64,000 nucleotides of DNA from Deinococcales bacterium (GCA_025352125.1 JANXTZ010000040.1:1-64000), one strand, 5' to 3'; positions 9,342 through 18,317 are shown, counted from the stretch's first letter. The notes: generated by a model not told the origin, from the letters alone. Program-made: numbers and translations.

Positions 9342-9351
9342 AGTGTACATT
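9342..9351. promoter_or_regulatory. Overlapping divergent -10 boxes (SDR and cupin genes)
   Basis: AGTGTACATT contains TACACT read on the minus strand (9347-9342, 6 nt before the SDR ATG) and TACATT read on the plus strand (9346-9351, 5 nt before the cupin ATG). They share two bases, so polymerase could hardly occupy both at once. Confidence 0.55.
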
Positions 9352-9356
9352 GAACC

Positions 9357-9881
9357 ATGCACACCGACACCAAAGCCATGATCGAGCATTATCACCTCGA
9401 GCTGCTGCCCGTCGAAGGTACGTTGTTTGCCAGCACGTACCGCTCGAGCCTCGAGATGCCAGATGGTTCACCTGTCGGTACTGCCATGATTGGTTTGTAC
9501 TCAGATTCGCCGCTCAGCATCTCGTGCTTTCACCGTCTGCCCAGCGATGAAATTTGGCATGTTTACGGCGGCGACCCGTTTAAATTGATCTTGCTTCACC
9601 CTGACGGCTCGAGCGAGGAGATTTTGATGGGTTTGAATTCACTCGAGGATCAGCGCGTGCAATTTGTTGTTCCTGCCAATTCGTGGCAGGCGGGTTACAT
9701 GCTGACAGGTGGTCGGTACTCGCTGTTTGGTTGCACCATGTCGCCAGGGTTTACAGGTGCGGGTTTTGAGGCTGGAATTGCCGACAATCTGATCGCGCAG
9801 TATCCTACTCGAGCCGCCGATATTGTGCGCCTGAGTGTCAACGGGCATCAAACCCGAATGCCAGAACACTTTGCGACCTGA
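9357..9881 (+). CDS. Cupin-domain protein, DUF985 family
   Basis: 174 residues. The pattern STYRSSLEM near residue 28, GLYSDSPLSISCFHRLPSDEIWHVYGGDPFKL in the middle and VPANSWQAGYM with GCTMSPGFTGAGFE towards the end is that of the DUF985 cupins, small beta-barrel proteins. Some relatives are linked to sugar metabolism, but no reaction is established. It appears leaderless and shares its promoter region with the divergent SDR gene. Confidence 0.8.
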   Translation: MHTDTKAMIEHYHLELLPVEGTLFASTYRSSLEMPDGSPVGTAMIGLYSDSPLSISCFHRLPSDEIWHVYGGDPFKLILLHPDGSSEEILMGLNSLEDQRVQFVVPANSWQAGYMLTGGRYSLFGCTMSPGFTGAGFEAGIADNLIAQYPTRAADIVRLSVNGHQTRMPEHFAT

Positions 9882-10042
9882 ACACTTGGAGCCGCAAAAT
9901 TTGATTTCAGACAAACCATCTTGAAACTGTGCTGCACAGCTTCAATCCGTTCAGGTTCAGTTCAGACCCATTTTCGTACTCTGATCCCATCAAAGCCGAA
10001 CCGCGAGATACGCGAGTTGCAGGCTTGAAAAGGAGAACGAAG

Positions 10043-12919
10043 ATGAAAAACTGGTCTGACAAGTGGATAAAGGACGCCAAGAAACTCTCGAGCCTGGGCG
10101 CGGTGGCAACATTCGTGCTGCTGGCGGGGTGTAACCAGAACGTGACGCCTGATGCGCCAAAAGGTTTATCCGTGCCGCAAAACGTGCTGGCGATTGCCGA
10201 CGACGCGAACGTGACCGTGGTCTGGGATGCCGTGCTCGATGCCAAGGTCAAGGGTTACAACGTTTATCAAGACGGCGTGAAGGTCAACTCCGACCCGATC
10301 TCGAACCTGAGTGTCACCAAAACCCGAGCCGCCAATGCCGCCAAGCGCCTGTCGTTTATGGTCAAAAACGTTGGAGCCGAAAAACTTCATAAGTTTGGCG
10401 TGCGTGCCATCGGCGACGACGGCGAAAGCGAAGGCAGCGTCGAGCCTGAAACCCGTCCGTTGGTCTGCACGCGTTACAAGATTTCTGGCACGGACATGGG
10501 CGCGTACTATCAGAACATCAAGCTGACCAAAAGCGCTGCAAACCTGACCACCGCCACCGTCAAAGTCAACGGCGCGAATATCGCGTTCAACGGAGGCTCG
10601 AGCATTTATCAAGGCACACTGGCAGCAGCCGTGCCCGTCGGTGGCAACGTCGAACTGCTGACCGCAGACGGCGACTGCCTGGCTTACGCCCACGATGTCG
10701 TGCCAGAGAGCGCTGTCTTGATTGCGCCAGCCGCAGGTGCGAACGTCAATGCCACAGCGATAGTCCCAGTCACTTGGACTTCAACCAGCAATCCAGACCG
10801 TTTTGTGGTGTCTGCAACCTGGCTGATCAACCCAACCAGCGGCACCGGTTGGCGCTCGAGCGACCTGCCAGGCACGGCACGCAATTTTGACATTCCTGCC
10901 GGCACGCTGCCCATCGGTAAAACCGTGAAAGTGCGCGTTTACGCCTACAACGACGGCGAGGAAACCTTTATTGGCGCTTACGAGGCGGGATCAAAAATGG
11001 CGATTCGCAACGCCGACGAGATCGGACATGATGTCACCACCGTCGAGGTCGCACCAGACCCAGTTGGAACCCCAGGCGTCAGTTGGGGCGATCCGCACCT
11101 GATCACACTCGACCAACTCGGTTACGAATTCCAGCCCGTCGGCGAGTACGACCTGAGCTTCTCGAGCGACAGCCAATTCCGCGTTCAAGCCCGTCATCAA
11201 CCTTGGGGCGGCAGCACCGCCGTCAGCGTGAATACCGCAATTGCCACGCAAATGAACGGTAAGAAAGTCGGGTTGTACATCAACCCGCCCGCCGGTCAAA
11301 GTCCACTTCGGATCGGTGATACAGGCGTTCGCACCAACGTTCCCGCTGCGGGTCTGGACTTGGGCGCAGGTTACTCGGTCACACTGAGCGGCTCGAGTTA
11401 CACTTTCAAAAATCCCAGTGGTGACAAACTGGTTGTGTCCTCTGGTGGCTCGTACTTGAACGCTCAGGTCTACCCAGCCACGACTCGAGTTGGGCAGATG
11501 AAGGGCTTGCTCGGCAACATGGACGGCGATTTGAGCAACGAGTTTGTCAAACGCGACAACAGCATCTTGATGCCGCCGACAACCCAAGCTTTGGTTCACG
11601 AGTACGCCAACTCTTGGAGCATTTCAAGCTTAAGTGACTCACTGTTCGTGTACGATGCCAACGAACAATTCGGTGGTTTTAACAACCCCGACTTCCCAAG
11701 CAGCCAACCGCAATCCAGCCCAGAGCAGCAAGCTGCCGCCAAACAAACCTGCCTTGACGCGGGCACGCTCCCCAAGAACCTCGAGAATTGCATCACCGAT
11801 GTCACGCAAACCGGCAACAACGACTTTGGCAAGGGTGCGGCTGGCGTGCAAGAACCAGTCAAGCAAATTCAACCCGATGCCATCAAGAAACCCGATTTGG
11901 TCGTGGTCGATGGCGGCATCAAGTTTGGCGAGTGCCGCCCTTACTCGATCTACGGTTACGGAACTGTCACCGTCAAGAACATTGGTACTGCCGCCAGCCC
12001 AGCCATTTTGGACAAAGGAATCGTGCAAATCGTGGATGCCGCCGACGCTGACCTTGGCGCAGGCTACCGTGGTCAAGGTGTGGGCTTGCAGGCGCTCGCC
12101 CCAGGTGAAAGTGCCACGGTCAACATCAATGTGGCTTACCCATTCGGGATGCCAGTCGGCGCTGACACCAGCCACGATTACGTCGCTCGGGTGGACTTTG
12201 GAAACTGGATCGATGAAAGTAATGAAACCAACAATGTCTTCGGTACAAAGCTGAACCTCGAGATTCCTGCCGGTGCCTGCAAGAACCACGTGGCAATCGT
12301 GTACACCAAAGACAAGAGTGTTGCCCAAGCTTACGAAAAGGGACTCGAGAAAAAAGGTTTTGATGTGACCCTGCTCGATGCCGCAACCTTGAGCGACACC
12401 AACATCGGCGCAATCTCCAAATTTGAACTGATCTTGATCGATTCGGAGACGGGTTCATTGAACAACTGGTATGGCGGCAGCGCCCCCGCCAACGCCATCC
12501 GCCTCTCAAAACGCCCAGTGCTCGGCATTGGCGAGGGTGGTTACTCGTACCTGGGACTCTTCAAGTCACCGCTCGGCTGGGCAAACGGCTGGCACTCTGG
12601 CGCTGGTGACATGAATTACACCAGCATGGGTCACGCCTCACAATCTGGACCTTTCGCGGTCAGCCTCCCTGCCGGAATGGTGGACATCGCAAACCCTCAA
12701 ATGCCAAACGTCGCCATCTACCTGCCACAACCAAGCGCCGCGCTCGAGCTGGTCGGACGGCAAACTGGTGATCTGAGCCACTACATTGCAGCCTTGAACC
12801 TCAAGCCAACGGCGGCAACAGGTTGGGCGGAAGGCATCTGGGGCTTCAGTGGCAAACCCTACTACACCGAAAACGGTTGGAACGCCCTCTCGAACTTGGG
12901 TTGGTACATGATCAAGTAA
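10043..12919 (+). CDS. Large lipoprotein with FN3-like, von Willebrand D-like and CARDB domains
   Basis: 958 residues starting at ATG 10043, chosen because AAAGGAG lies 8 bp upstream. The signal peptide ends in a lipobox (FVLLAGC), so it should be a secreted lipid-anchored protein. Then follow a fibronectin-III-like segment (about residues 35-125), a VWD-type segment (about 350-520) beginning SWGDPHLITLDQLGYEFQPVGEY, a CARDB-like adhesion segment (about 610-745, with WIDESNETNNVF), and a C-terminal flavodoxin-like or amidotransferase-like alpha/beta region (about 745-958). Function is unknown; a surface or adhesion role is likely. CTCGAG density is about a third of that in nearby housekeeping genes. 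Confidence 0.75.
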   Translation: MKNWSDKWIKDAKKLSSLGAVATFVLLAGCNQNVTPDAPKGLSVPQNVLAIADDANVTVVWDAVLDAKVKGYNVYQDGVKVNSDPISNLSVTKTRAANAAKRLSFMVKNVGAEKLHKFGVRAIGDDGESEGSVEPETRPLVCTRYKISGTDMGAYYQNIKLTKSAANLTTATVKVNGANIAFNGGSSIYQGTLAAAVPVGGNVELLTADGDCLAYAHDVVPESAVLIAPAAGANVNATAIVPVTWTSTSNPDRFVVSATWLINPTSGTGWRSSDLPGTARNFDIPAGTLPIGKTVKVRVYAYNDGEETFIGAYEAGSKMAIRNADEIGHDVTTVEVAPDPVGTPGVSWGDPHLITLDQLGYEFQPVGEYDLSFSSDSQFRVQARHQPWGGSTAVSVNTAIATQMNGKKVGLYINPPAGQSPLRIGDTGVRTNVPAAGLDLGAGYSVTLSGSSYTFKNPSGDKLVVSSGGSYLNAQVYPATTRVGQMKGLLGNMDGDLSNEFVKRDNSILMPPTTQALVHEYANSWSISSLSDSLFVYDANEQFGGFNNPDFPSSQPQSSPEQQAAAKQTCLDAGTLPKNLENCITDVTQTGNNDFGKGAAGVQEPVKQIQPDAIKKPDLVVVDGGIKFGECRPYSIYGYGTVTVKNIGTAASPAILDKGIVQIVDAADADLGAGYRGQGVGLQALAPGESATVNINVAYPFGMPVGADTSHDYVARVDFGNWIDESNETNNVFGTKLNLEIPAGACKNHVAIVYTKDKSVAQAYEKGLEKKGFDVTLLDAATLSDTNIGAISKFELILIDSETGSLNNWYGGSAPANAIRLSKRPVLGIGEGGYSYLGLFKSPLGWANGWHSGAGDMNYTSMGHASQSGPFAVSLPAGMVDIANPQMPNVAIYLPQPSAALELVGRQTGDLSHYIAALNLKPTAATGWAEGIWGFSGKPYYTENGWNALSNLGWYMIK

Positions 12920-12936
12920 AAAATTACATTCAGCAA

Positions 12937-12966
12937 CTCCCGCTCGAGTTTGGGCGGGGGTTTTTC
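12937..12966 (+). terminator. Rho-independent terminator after the lipoprotein gene
   Basis: CCCGC and GCGGG form the stem around a CTCGAG-containing loop, followed by TTTTT at 12961-12965. It lies about 20 bp after the stop codon. Confidence 0.75.
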
Positions 12967-13013
12967 ATGTGCCAAGACCACTCCTGAACCTCAAGAATTC
13001 GCGCTTTGAAACT

Positions 13014-13061
13014 GTCAAAAGTCGTCCAAATGACGTTCAAATGACGCCTCGGCTGTACCCT
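13014..13061 (+). promoter_or_regulatory. Tandem 11-bp direct repeats with a -10 box: probable SARP-type regulated promoter
   Basis: TCCAAATGACG (13025-13035) and TTCAAATGACG (13036-13046) are adjacent direct repeats, and a degenerate third unit, GTCAAAAGTCG, occupies 13014-13024 in phase. A -10 hexamer TACCCT follows at 13056-13061, 9 nt on. Direct repeats on one helix face ending about 8 bp before the -10 are the known arrangement for SARP/BTAD activators. A related repeat pair lies downstream of the SARP-like gene at 44608-44629. Confidence 0.55.
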
Positions 13062-13107
13062 GGGTTTGCGCTTTGGTTTCACCAAAGCAGGTCAGAGAAA
13101 GGACGAT

Positions 13108-13176
13108 ATGGACCATACCTTTTGTATCCCTCGGATGCAGTACTTGACGCCCAAAATTGAGTACCACCCTGTTTGA
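13108..13176 (+). CDS. Possible 22-residue peptide
   Basis: ATG at 13108 is preceded by GAGAAAGGA 5 bp upstream and the frame runs 22 codons to TGA; the peptide ends MQYLTPKIEYHPV. It is the first ORF of a short presumed transcript running from the promoter at 13056 to the terminator at 13289. I recognise no family. The rest of this gene-poor stretch (12967-13437) holds the repeats, this ORF and the terminator, and I see no other gene. The unit could equally be a non-coding RNA. Confidence 0.3.
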   Translation: MDHTFCIPRMQYLTPKIEYHPV

Positions 13177-13288
13177 ATTCAATCTGGTTCGAGCAACTCT
13201 AAAATGCTCTGGCGCAACTCTTGCCTCCCCACTCGAGTTGTATGCGCACCAAAACTGTGAATTTCAATGAAAGTCTGAAGCAAAGAAT

Positions 13289-13320
13289 CCTCGAGAGAAC
13301 GTCTCGAGGGTTTTATTTTG
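13289..13320 (+). terminator. Strong hairpin terminator built from two CTCGAG sites
   Basis: CCTCGAGA and TCTCGAGG form an 8-bp perfect stem with a 5-nt loop, followed by TTTTATTTT. It closes the short unit that starts near 13068 and isolates the hydrolase gene that follows. Confidence 0.8.
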
Positions 13321-13437
13321 AAAGTGCTGCACTGGTGGATACTTTTCTTTCTAACAGCTTCGATTCAGTTTCACCACAGCCGTACTGGTTAATTTGAGGT
13401 TCAAGCTCGAGCACAACCTGCAATACCGGAGGCAACC

Positions 13438-14259
13438 ATGGATTACATAAAAACCCAGGACGGCACCAAACTCTACGTCAAACTGTGGGGTTCAGGTCGC
13501 CCAGTCATTTTGATGCACGGCTGGCCACTGAATGCCGACACTTGGGACGACGGCGCGATGGCGCTGGCTGAGGCTGGGTTTCGTGCCATTGCCTACGACC
13601 GGCGCGGTTTTGGACGCTCGAGTCAACCCTGGGATGGTTACGATTACGACACCTTGGCGGACGACTTGGCTGCCGTGATCGAGGCGACCGACGCCAAGGA
13701 TGCCACAATCATCGGCTTTTCGATGGGCGGCGGCGAGGTCGCCCGTTACATGTCGCGCCACAATGGTAAAAACGTGGTGCAGGCGGGTTTGATCTCGTCG
13801 GTCGTGCCGTTCATGCTCAAAACCAGCGACAATCCTGACGGGGTGAATCAATCTGTGTTTGACCAGATGGCTCAGGGCATGAAAGAGGACCGCAGCACCT
13901 TCTTTGCTGGATTTTTCAAGGACTTTTTCGCGGGCGGTCCAAGCTCGAGCCAGGTCAGCCCCGAATTGCTCGAGTGGGCGCGGAGCCTGGCAATGATGGC
14001 TGGTCTGAAAGCCACACTCGCCTGTGCCAACGCCTTTGCCACCACCGACTTCCGCCCCGATCTGGAAGCGTTTGACGTGCCAACCCTGATTGTTCATGGA
14101 ACCGCCGACAAGACCGTGCCAATCGACACGGCAGGACGCCAAGCCGCCAAGAAAATCAAGAATGCCAGGTTTCTCGAGTACGATGATGCACCGCACGGTC
14201 TGTTCGCCACACACAAGCAAAGATTGGCAAAGGATTTGATCGATTTCTTGAAGCAGTAA
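13438..14259 (+). CDS. Alpha/beta hydrolase of the non-haem chloroperoxidase/esterase type
   Basis: 273 residues. Elements in order: oxyanion HGWPLN (about 28), YDRRGFGRSS (about 55), nucleophile Ser in GFSMGGGE (about 97), acid in VHGTADKTVP and catalytic His in DAPHGLFATHK near the end. These match the cofactor-free perhydrolase/chloroperoxidase subgroup (about 275 aa), which in practice are esterases able to form peracids. Natural substrate unknown. GGAGG lies 6 bp before the ATG. The msrB gene follows after 24 bp and may be co-transcribed. Confidence 0.85.
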   Translation: MDYIKTQDGTKLYVKLWGSGRPVILMHGWPLNADTWDDGAMALAEAGFRAIAYDRRGFGRSSQPWDGYDYDTLADDLAAVIEATDAKDATIIGFSMGGGEVARYMSRHNGKNVVQAGLISSVVPFMLKTSDNPDGVNQSVFDQMAQGMKEDRSTFFAGFFKDFFAGGPSSSQVSPELLEWARSLAMMAGLKATLACANAFATTDFRPDLEAFDVPTLIVHGTADKTVPIDTAGRQAAKKIKNARFLEYDDAPHGLFATHKQRLAKDLIDFLKQ

Positions 14260-14283
14260 ATTCGACGTGATTTTGAGGTTCAA

Positions 14284-14739
14284 ATGGCAAAATTTATCAA
14301 ACCCTCCGACGTTGCCCTGCGCTCGAGACTCACGCCCGCACAGTATCAGGTCACGCAGCAAAACGGCACCGAACCGCCATTTGAAAACGCCTACTGGGAC
14401 AATGACCAGCCTGGGATATATGTCGATGTTGTGTCTAACGAGCCGCTTTTCAGCACGCTCGACCAGTTCGATTCCGACTGCGGCTGGCCCAGTTTTACCC
14501 AGGCGCTCGAGCCTGAAAACATTGAAACCCGCAGCGACCGCGCCCACGGAATGCAACGAACCGAGGTGCGATCCATGAACGCCGATTCGCACCTCGGGCA
14601 CGTCTTTGAAGATGGTCCAGCGCCGACGGGCTTGCGTTACTGCATGAACTCGGCAGCGATGAGGTTCATTCCGGTCACAGAACTCGAGGAGGAAGGTTTC
14701 GGTCAATATCTGGCTTTGTTTCGTGAATCGGATCAATAA
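14284..14739 (+). CDS. msrB: Peptide-methionine (R)-S-oxide reductase
   Basis: Repairs the R epimer of methionine sulfoxide in proteins. 151 residues. Catalytic Cys120 is in [11 protein letters not shown], the resolving Cys66 in DSDCGWPSF, and the [11 protein letters not shown] motif is present. The two CxxC zinc pairs found in many relatives are missing, so this is the zinc-free form. Short spacing behind the hydrolase gene suggests an oxidative-stress-related pair, by inference. Confidence 0.93.
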   Translation: MAKFIKPSDVALRSRLTPAQYQVTQQNGTEPPFENAYWDNDQPGIYVDVVSNEPLFSTLDQFDSDCGWPSFTQALEPENIETRSDRAHGMQRTEVRSMNADSHLGHVFEDGPAPTGLRYCMNSAAMRFIPVTELEEEGFGQYLALFRESDQ

Positions 14740-14828
14740 TTTTGATCAACGGCTGCACCATCCGACGATTCAATTGCCATCTTGAGCCGTGGTCTGAACC
14801 TCATCCACAATGGTAAGCTCGCTCTGAT

Positions 14829-15416
14829 ATGCCGCGCACTGGTGAACCCATTAGAATCGAACGTCCCGTCTCCTGGGTGGCACTGGTGGGTTTTATGGGC
14901 ACGGGCAAGTCCAGAATCGGCTGGGAACTTTCACGGGCATTGGCGCTGCATTTTGTGGACACCGACAAGGTGATTGAACGCATCACAGGTTTGACGATTC
15001 CACAAATTTTTGAACTTTACGGCGAACCAACTTTCCGCGCCTACGAGACCGAAATCGTGGATCGCTGCATCGCCCTGGACGAAGCCGTGGTGTCCTGTGG
15101 CGGCGGCACGTTCATCAACGACGAAAACCGTCTTAAGTTGCTCGAGCGCGGTCCTGTGGTCGCGCTTCGCGCCAGCCCAGAAACGATTTTTGAACGCACC
15201 AAACGCAGCACCCGTCCACTCTTGCAAGTCCCAGACCCACTGGGTCGCATCTACGAGTTGCTCGAGATGCGCAAACCTTTTTTTGATGCCGCCCCGATTC
15301 AAGTCTCCACCGACGGACGTTACCGCAAAGAGGTCGTGGCGGAAATCATTGCGCGGCTCGGGGCATGGCAGGACGGCACAGAATTTGACCCGAGCAGTTT
15401 GGGAGAGCACAAATGA
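14829..15416 (+). CDS. aroK: Shikimate kinase
   Basis: Phosphorylates shikimate at the 3-hydroxyl in aromatic amino acid synthesis. 195 residues. Walker A GFMGTGKS at 21-28, the DTDKVIE segment (shikimate/Mg binding), SCGGGTFI (Walker B-like) and the lid RSTRPLLQ are all visible. The stop overlaps the start of aroB as ATGA, so the two are coupled. Confidence 0.95.
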   Translation: MPRTGEPIRIERPVSWVALVGFMGTGKSRIGWELSRALALHFVDTDKVIERITGLTIPQIFELYGEPTFRAYETEIVDRCIALDEAVVSCGGGTFINDENRLKLLERGPVVALRASPETIFERTKRSTRPLLQVPDPLGRIYELLEMRKPFFDAAPIQVSTDGRYRKEVVAEIIARLGAWQDGTEFDPSSLGEHK

Positions 15417-16459
15417 GCGAAGTTCAGGTGTTGCTCGAGCCTCAATATACCGTCAAGATCGAACAAAACCTGCTCGAGCGCGTCCAAGTTCCCCATGCTC
15501 GCGTTGCCCTGATTGCAGATGAAACCGCCGCGAAATACCACCTGACCAAACTGGTTGCCAGCCTTGAGGCGGGCGGCTCGAGCGTCAAGGTTTTCACCGT
15601 GCCGAGCGGCGAAGCCTGCAAAAATCTGGATGTGTTCGCCAAACTCCTCTCGAGCCTCGCTTTGGAAGGCTTGACCAGGGATGCCGCCATTGTGGCACTG
15701 GGTGGTGGTGCGACCTCGGACTTGGCGGGTTATGTGGCTGCCAGTTACCTGCGCGGCATCGCGTTTTACGTTTGTCCCACAACGCTGCTGGCAATGGTCG
15801 ATGCCAGTGTGGGCGGTAAAACGGGCGTGAATCTGATTGAGGGCAAAAACTTGGTCGGCGCATTTCATCAACCCAAAGGCGTGTTTGCCAGCCTCGAGAC
15901 GCTCTCAACGCTGCCGGAGCGTACCTTCCGCGAAGGCGCAGCCGAAGCCTTCAAACACGGTTTGATTGCCAACCCAGCCTTAATGCAACCGATTCTCGAG
16001 CCAGGATTCAACGCCGAATCTTCAAACCTCGAGACGTTCCTGAAAGCCGTGATTCAGGTCAAAGCCGATGTGGTCGCCATTGACCCGTTCGAGAAACACC
16101 AACGCGCCTTTCTAAATTACGGTCATACCCTGGCACACGCACTCGAGGCGGTCACGGTGCACAAACTTCCGCACGGCGAAGCTGTTGGGTACGGAATGCA
16201 CTATGCCGCGATTGTTGGCAAGATTCTGGGTTACGAAGACGTGACCGGGCACACCAAAGCTTTTTTAAACTATCAACAACCTTCCAAACTCCCAAACCTC
16301 GGGTTTGGAGACGTGGAACCGTTCATGGCACGCGATAAAAAAGCCGACAGCGAAGGTGTGCGCTTTGTCATGCTGCACGAAATCGCCAAACCCAATCTCG
16401 AGCGGGTACGTCGTGAAGTTCTGCTCGAGGCTTGGGATGAGTTCAAGATTTTATTCTGA
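15413..16459 (+). CDS. aroB: 3-Dehydroquinate synthase
   Basis: Cyclises DAHP to 3-dehydroquinate with NAD+ and a divalent metal, the second step of the shikimate pathway. 348 residues, normal. The NAD-binding GGGATSDLAGYVAASYLRG and TLLAMVDASVGGKTGVN blocks and the zinc ligands in NYGHTLAHALE and LPHGEAVGYGMHYA are present. ATG overlaps the aroK stop. Confidence 0.96.
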   Translation: MSEVQVLLEPQYTVKIEQNLLERVQVPHARVALIADETAAKYHLTKLVASLEAGGSSVKVFTVPSGEACKNLDVFAKLLSSLALEGLTRDAAIVALGGGATSDLAGYVAASYLRGIAFYVCPTTLLAMVDASVGGKTGVNLIEGKNLVGAFHQPKGVFASLETLSTLPERTFREGAAEAFKHGLIANPALMQPILEPGFNAESSNLETFLKAVIQVKADVVAIDPFEKHQRAFLNYGHTLAHALEAVTVHKLPHGEAVGYGMHYAAIVGKILGYEDVTGHTKAFLNYQQPSKLPNLGFGDVEPFMARDKKADSEGVRFVMLHEIAKPNLERVRREVLLEAWDEFKILF

Positions 16460-16483
16460 ACACTTGACTGGAACGCACTTTAC

Positions 16484-17047
16484 TCAACGACCCCGAGAAA
16501 AATCTGCGTCCGAAGTACACGGAATTCGGGCTGGAAACGAACAGTACGCAAAACCTGGTTTGCCAGTCGTGATAAAGTTTTGCAAAAGCGCAAACGAAAA
16601 AATCGAATCCCGCCCGATCACCGCACTCGAGTGACATTGTTTGCAAACACTTAAATCCATGTTCGGCTCCACGCTGCCATCAGGATTGAACGCGGCAAAC
16701 GCCCAAGCATTGTCGCTCGAGTTTTGCTTGACCATCACATGCACGTTTTGTTGCCCCAAGCGCCCCAGACTTGAGCCGTAAAAGGCTTGAATCACCAGCA
16801 TCGACCCCACGGGAATCGGTTTGCCGTCTCGAGCCGCGTCAATGACATCTTGCGAGGCGAATTCGTCTCGAATCAGACCATCTGGGCGTTCCACGACCGC
16901 GTATTTGATCAGTTGGGTTTGAAAGTCTGTTGGAAACGAAATGCCATTCACCACAGCTTTTTGATGTGGCTCGAGCCAGAATGCAACGACAGCCAGCACG
17001 ATAGCGCCCAGAAAAAAGATGGTTGGAGTGATTCGAGATTTCACCAT
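16484..17047 (-). CDS. Cytochrome P460-domain protein, membrane-anchored or exported
   Basis: 187 residues from the ATG at 17047; the frame extends further but without a better start. An N-terminal hydrophobic stretch (about 8-24) would export it. The P460-type domain follows and contains one haem-attachment motif CKQCH at 135-139. Characterised P460 proteins oxidise hydroxylamine with an unusual cross-linked haem; most homologues in other bacteria have no proven substrate. It lies tail-to-tail with aroB and back-to-back with the MBL gene. Confidence 0.75.
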   Translation of the reverse strand: MVKSRITPTIFFLGAIVLAVVAFWLEPHQKAVVNGISFPTDFQTQLIKYAVVERPDGLIRDEFASQDVIDAARDGKPIPVGSMLVIQAFYGSSLGRLGQQNVHVMVKQNSSDNAWAFAAFNPDGSVEPNMDLSVCKQCHSSAVIGRDSIFSFALLQNFITTGKPGFAYCSFPARIPCTSDADFSRGR

Positions 17048-17099
17048 TTTTGTTACGCAAGATTCGCCGTAAACGTTCAATCCCCCGAGTTTAACCGAA

Positions 17100-17105
17100 T
17101 AGAAT
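17100..17105 (+). promoter_or_regulatory. -10 box TAGAAT of the MBL hydrolase gene
   Basis: TAGAAT ends 9 nt before the ATG at 17115, leaving at most a few untranslated bases. Confidence 0.4.
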
Positions 17106-17114
17106 GCAATCACG

Positions 17115-17906
17115 ATGTCATCGGCTCAACTCACATTTTTAGGCTCGAGCGATTCGCAGGGTGTACCGCGTTGGTGGTGCCGTTGCGAGGTTTGCTCGGA
17201 GGCTCGAGAAACCAAAATCAACGCCAGAACCCGTCCGAGTGTGCTGCTCGAGCTTCATGGCGCAAAAGTCTTGATTGATGCCAGTCCAGAATTCAGGTTG
17301 CAGGCAACCCGAGAGAATGTACAGAATCTCGAGACGGTGCTGATCACACATGCCCACAACGATCATATTTTGGGTCTGGGCGACGTGCTCGATTACTTGC
17401 GCTGGGAAAGTGCGAACACCCAAATTTATGTTCCTGAAAGTGTTCTGCCGCAACTCGAGCGACGGTTTGAATATGCGTTCACAGGAAAATACGCCAACCG
17501 ATTTCATGCGATGCCCAAAACCTTCGAGCTTCACGGCTGGAAGGTCAGTGCGTTTGAGATTCCTCACGGTTTTAACGGCACCGCCAACGGCTTTAAACTC
17601 AAGCGTCACGGCAAAACCTGGGTGTACTGTTCGGATTCTATTGGGCTTTCAGATGCGCTCCTCGAGCAACATTTTCAAGACCTCGAGCTGCTGATTCTGG
17701 GCACGAGTTTCTGGGATGAATCGAGTACAGATTACGCTGGACGCAGCGTTTACGATGTTCTGGAGGCGCTCGAGGTGGTCAGGAAAATCAAACCCATTAA
17801 AACCGTGTTCACCCACCTTGGGCATGGGGTGGATGCTCGAGATGCGGCAAAATTACCAAAAAATGTTTCGCTTGCACGTGACGGCTTGAAACTCGAGTTG
17901 TGGTGA
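17115..17906 (+). CDS. MBL-fold metallo-hydrolase, PhnP-like
   Basis: 263 residues with the metallo-beta-lactamase motif THAHNDH (two-metal centre) and a further ligand in PHGFNG and near THLGHG. The early CRCEVC segment, inserted after the first strands, is the extra zinc site typical of PhnP-type phosphodiesterases and their relatives. PhnP hydrolyses cyclic ribosyl phosphates, but no other phn genes are nearby, so only a phosphodiesterase-like activity is suggested. Converges with cdd. Confidence 0.8.
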   Translation: MSSAQLTFLGSSDSQGVPRWWCRCEVCSEARETKINARTRPSVLLELHGAKVLIDASPEFRLQATRENVQNLETVLITHAHNDHILGLGDVLDYLRWESANTQIYVPESVLPQLERRFEYAFTGKYANRFHAMPKTFELHGWKVSAFEIPHGFNGTANGFKLKRHGKTWVYCSDSIGLSDALLEQHFQDLELLILGTSFWDESSTDYAGRSVYDVLEALEVVRKIKPIKTVFTHLGHGVDARDAAKLPKNVSLARDGLKLELW

Positions 17907-17907
17907 T

Positions 17908-18306
17908 CTACTCGAGGTCACGTGGTCCAAAACCGGCGGGCAGCAACTCGGAAACCGTAAACACTCGAGTTTCGTTTTGATCGTTGACCATGACCACTTC
18001 AGCATTTTCGCCAAACTCGAACAAAATTTGCCGACACGCTCCGCACGGCGAACTTGGCGGGCTGGCGAGCGTGTAGACCACGGCTTTGCTAAAGCCCCTC
18101 ACGCCTTCTGACACCATTTTTTGAATGGCAGTCTGCTCCGCGCACCTCGAGAGTCCGTAACTGGCATTTTCAACGTTGCAACCGGCGTAAATTTTGCCGT
18201 CTGTGCCCAGCAGCGCCGCACCGACTTGAAACCTCGAGTAAGGGGCGTAAGCGCGGTCAAAAGCAGTTTTGGCGGCTGCGAGCAAGTCTGGGTCAATCGT
18301 GTTCAT
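17908..18306 (-). CDS. cdd: Cytidine deaminase
   Basis: Deaminates cytidine and deoxycytidine to the uridines in pyrimidine salvage. 132 residues, the size of the small tetrameric form. Zinc ligands and catalytic acid: Cys55-Ala-Glu57, Cys88 and Cys91 in PCGAC. The start is preceded by TAAACT 5 nt upstream, so probably leaderless. Confidence 0.95.
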   Translation of the reverse strand: MNTIDPDLLAAAKTAFDRAYAPYSRFQVGAALLGTDGKIYAGCNVENASYGLSRCAEQTAIQKMVSEGVRGFSKAVVYTLASPPSSPCGACRQILFEFGENAEVVMVNDQNETRVFTVSELLPAGFGPRDLE

Positions 18307-18311
18307 GGGTT

Positions 18312-18317
18312 AGTTTA
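18312..18317 (-). promoter_or_regulatory. -10 box TAAACT of cdd
   Basis: On the minus strand TAAACT ends 5 nt before the ATG at 18306, giving a leaderless or near-leaderless mRNA. Confidence 0.45.

Noticed and set aside
9946-9982. A third SARP-type repeat promoter before the lipoprotein at 10043 (GTTCAG repeats then TACTCT)
   Set aside because: Repeats are spaced 6 and 5 bp and share little with the CCArTGACG core of the other two sites.
13108-13176. Lasso-peptide precursor, because of a YxxP motif in the 22-residue ORF
   Set aside because: No core peptide after the motif and no cyclase, protease or recognition-element gene nearby.
13492-14736. 414-codon open frame antisense to the hydrolase and msrB genes
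   Set aside because: It spans two well-supported genes and their gap on the other strand, has no family features, and long antisense frames are common in this codon context.
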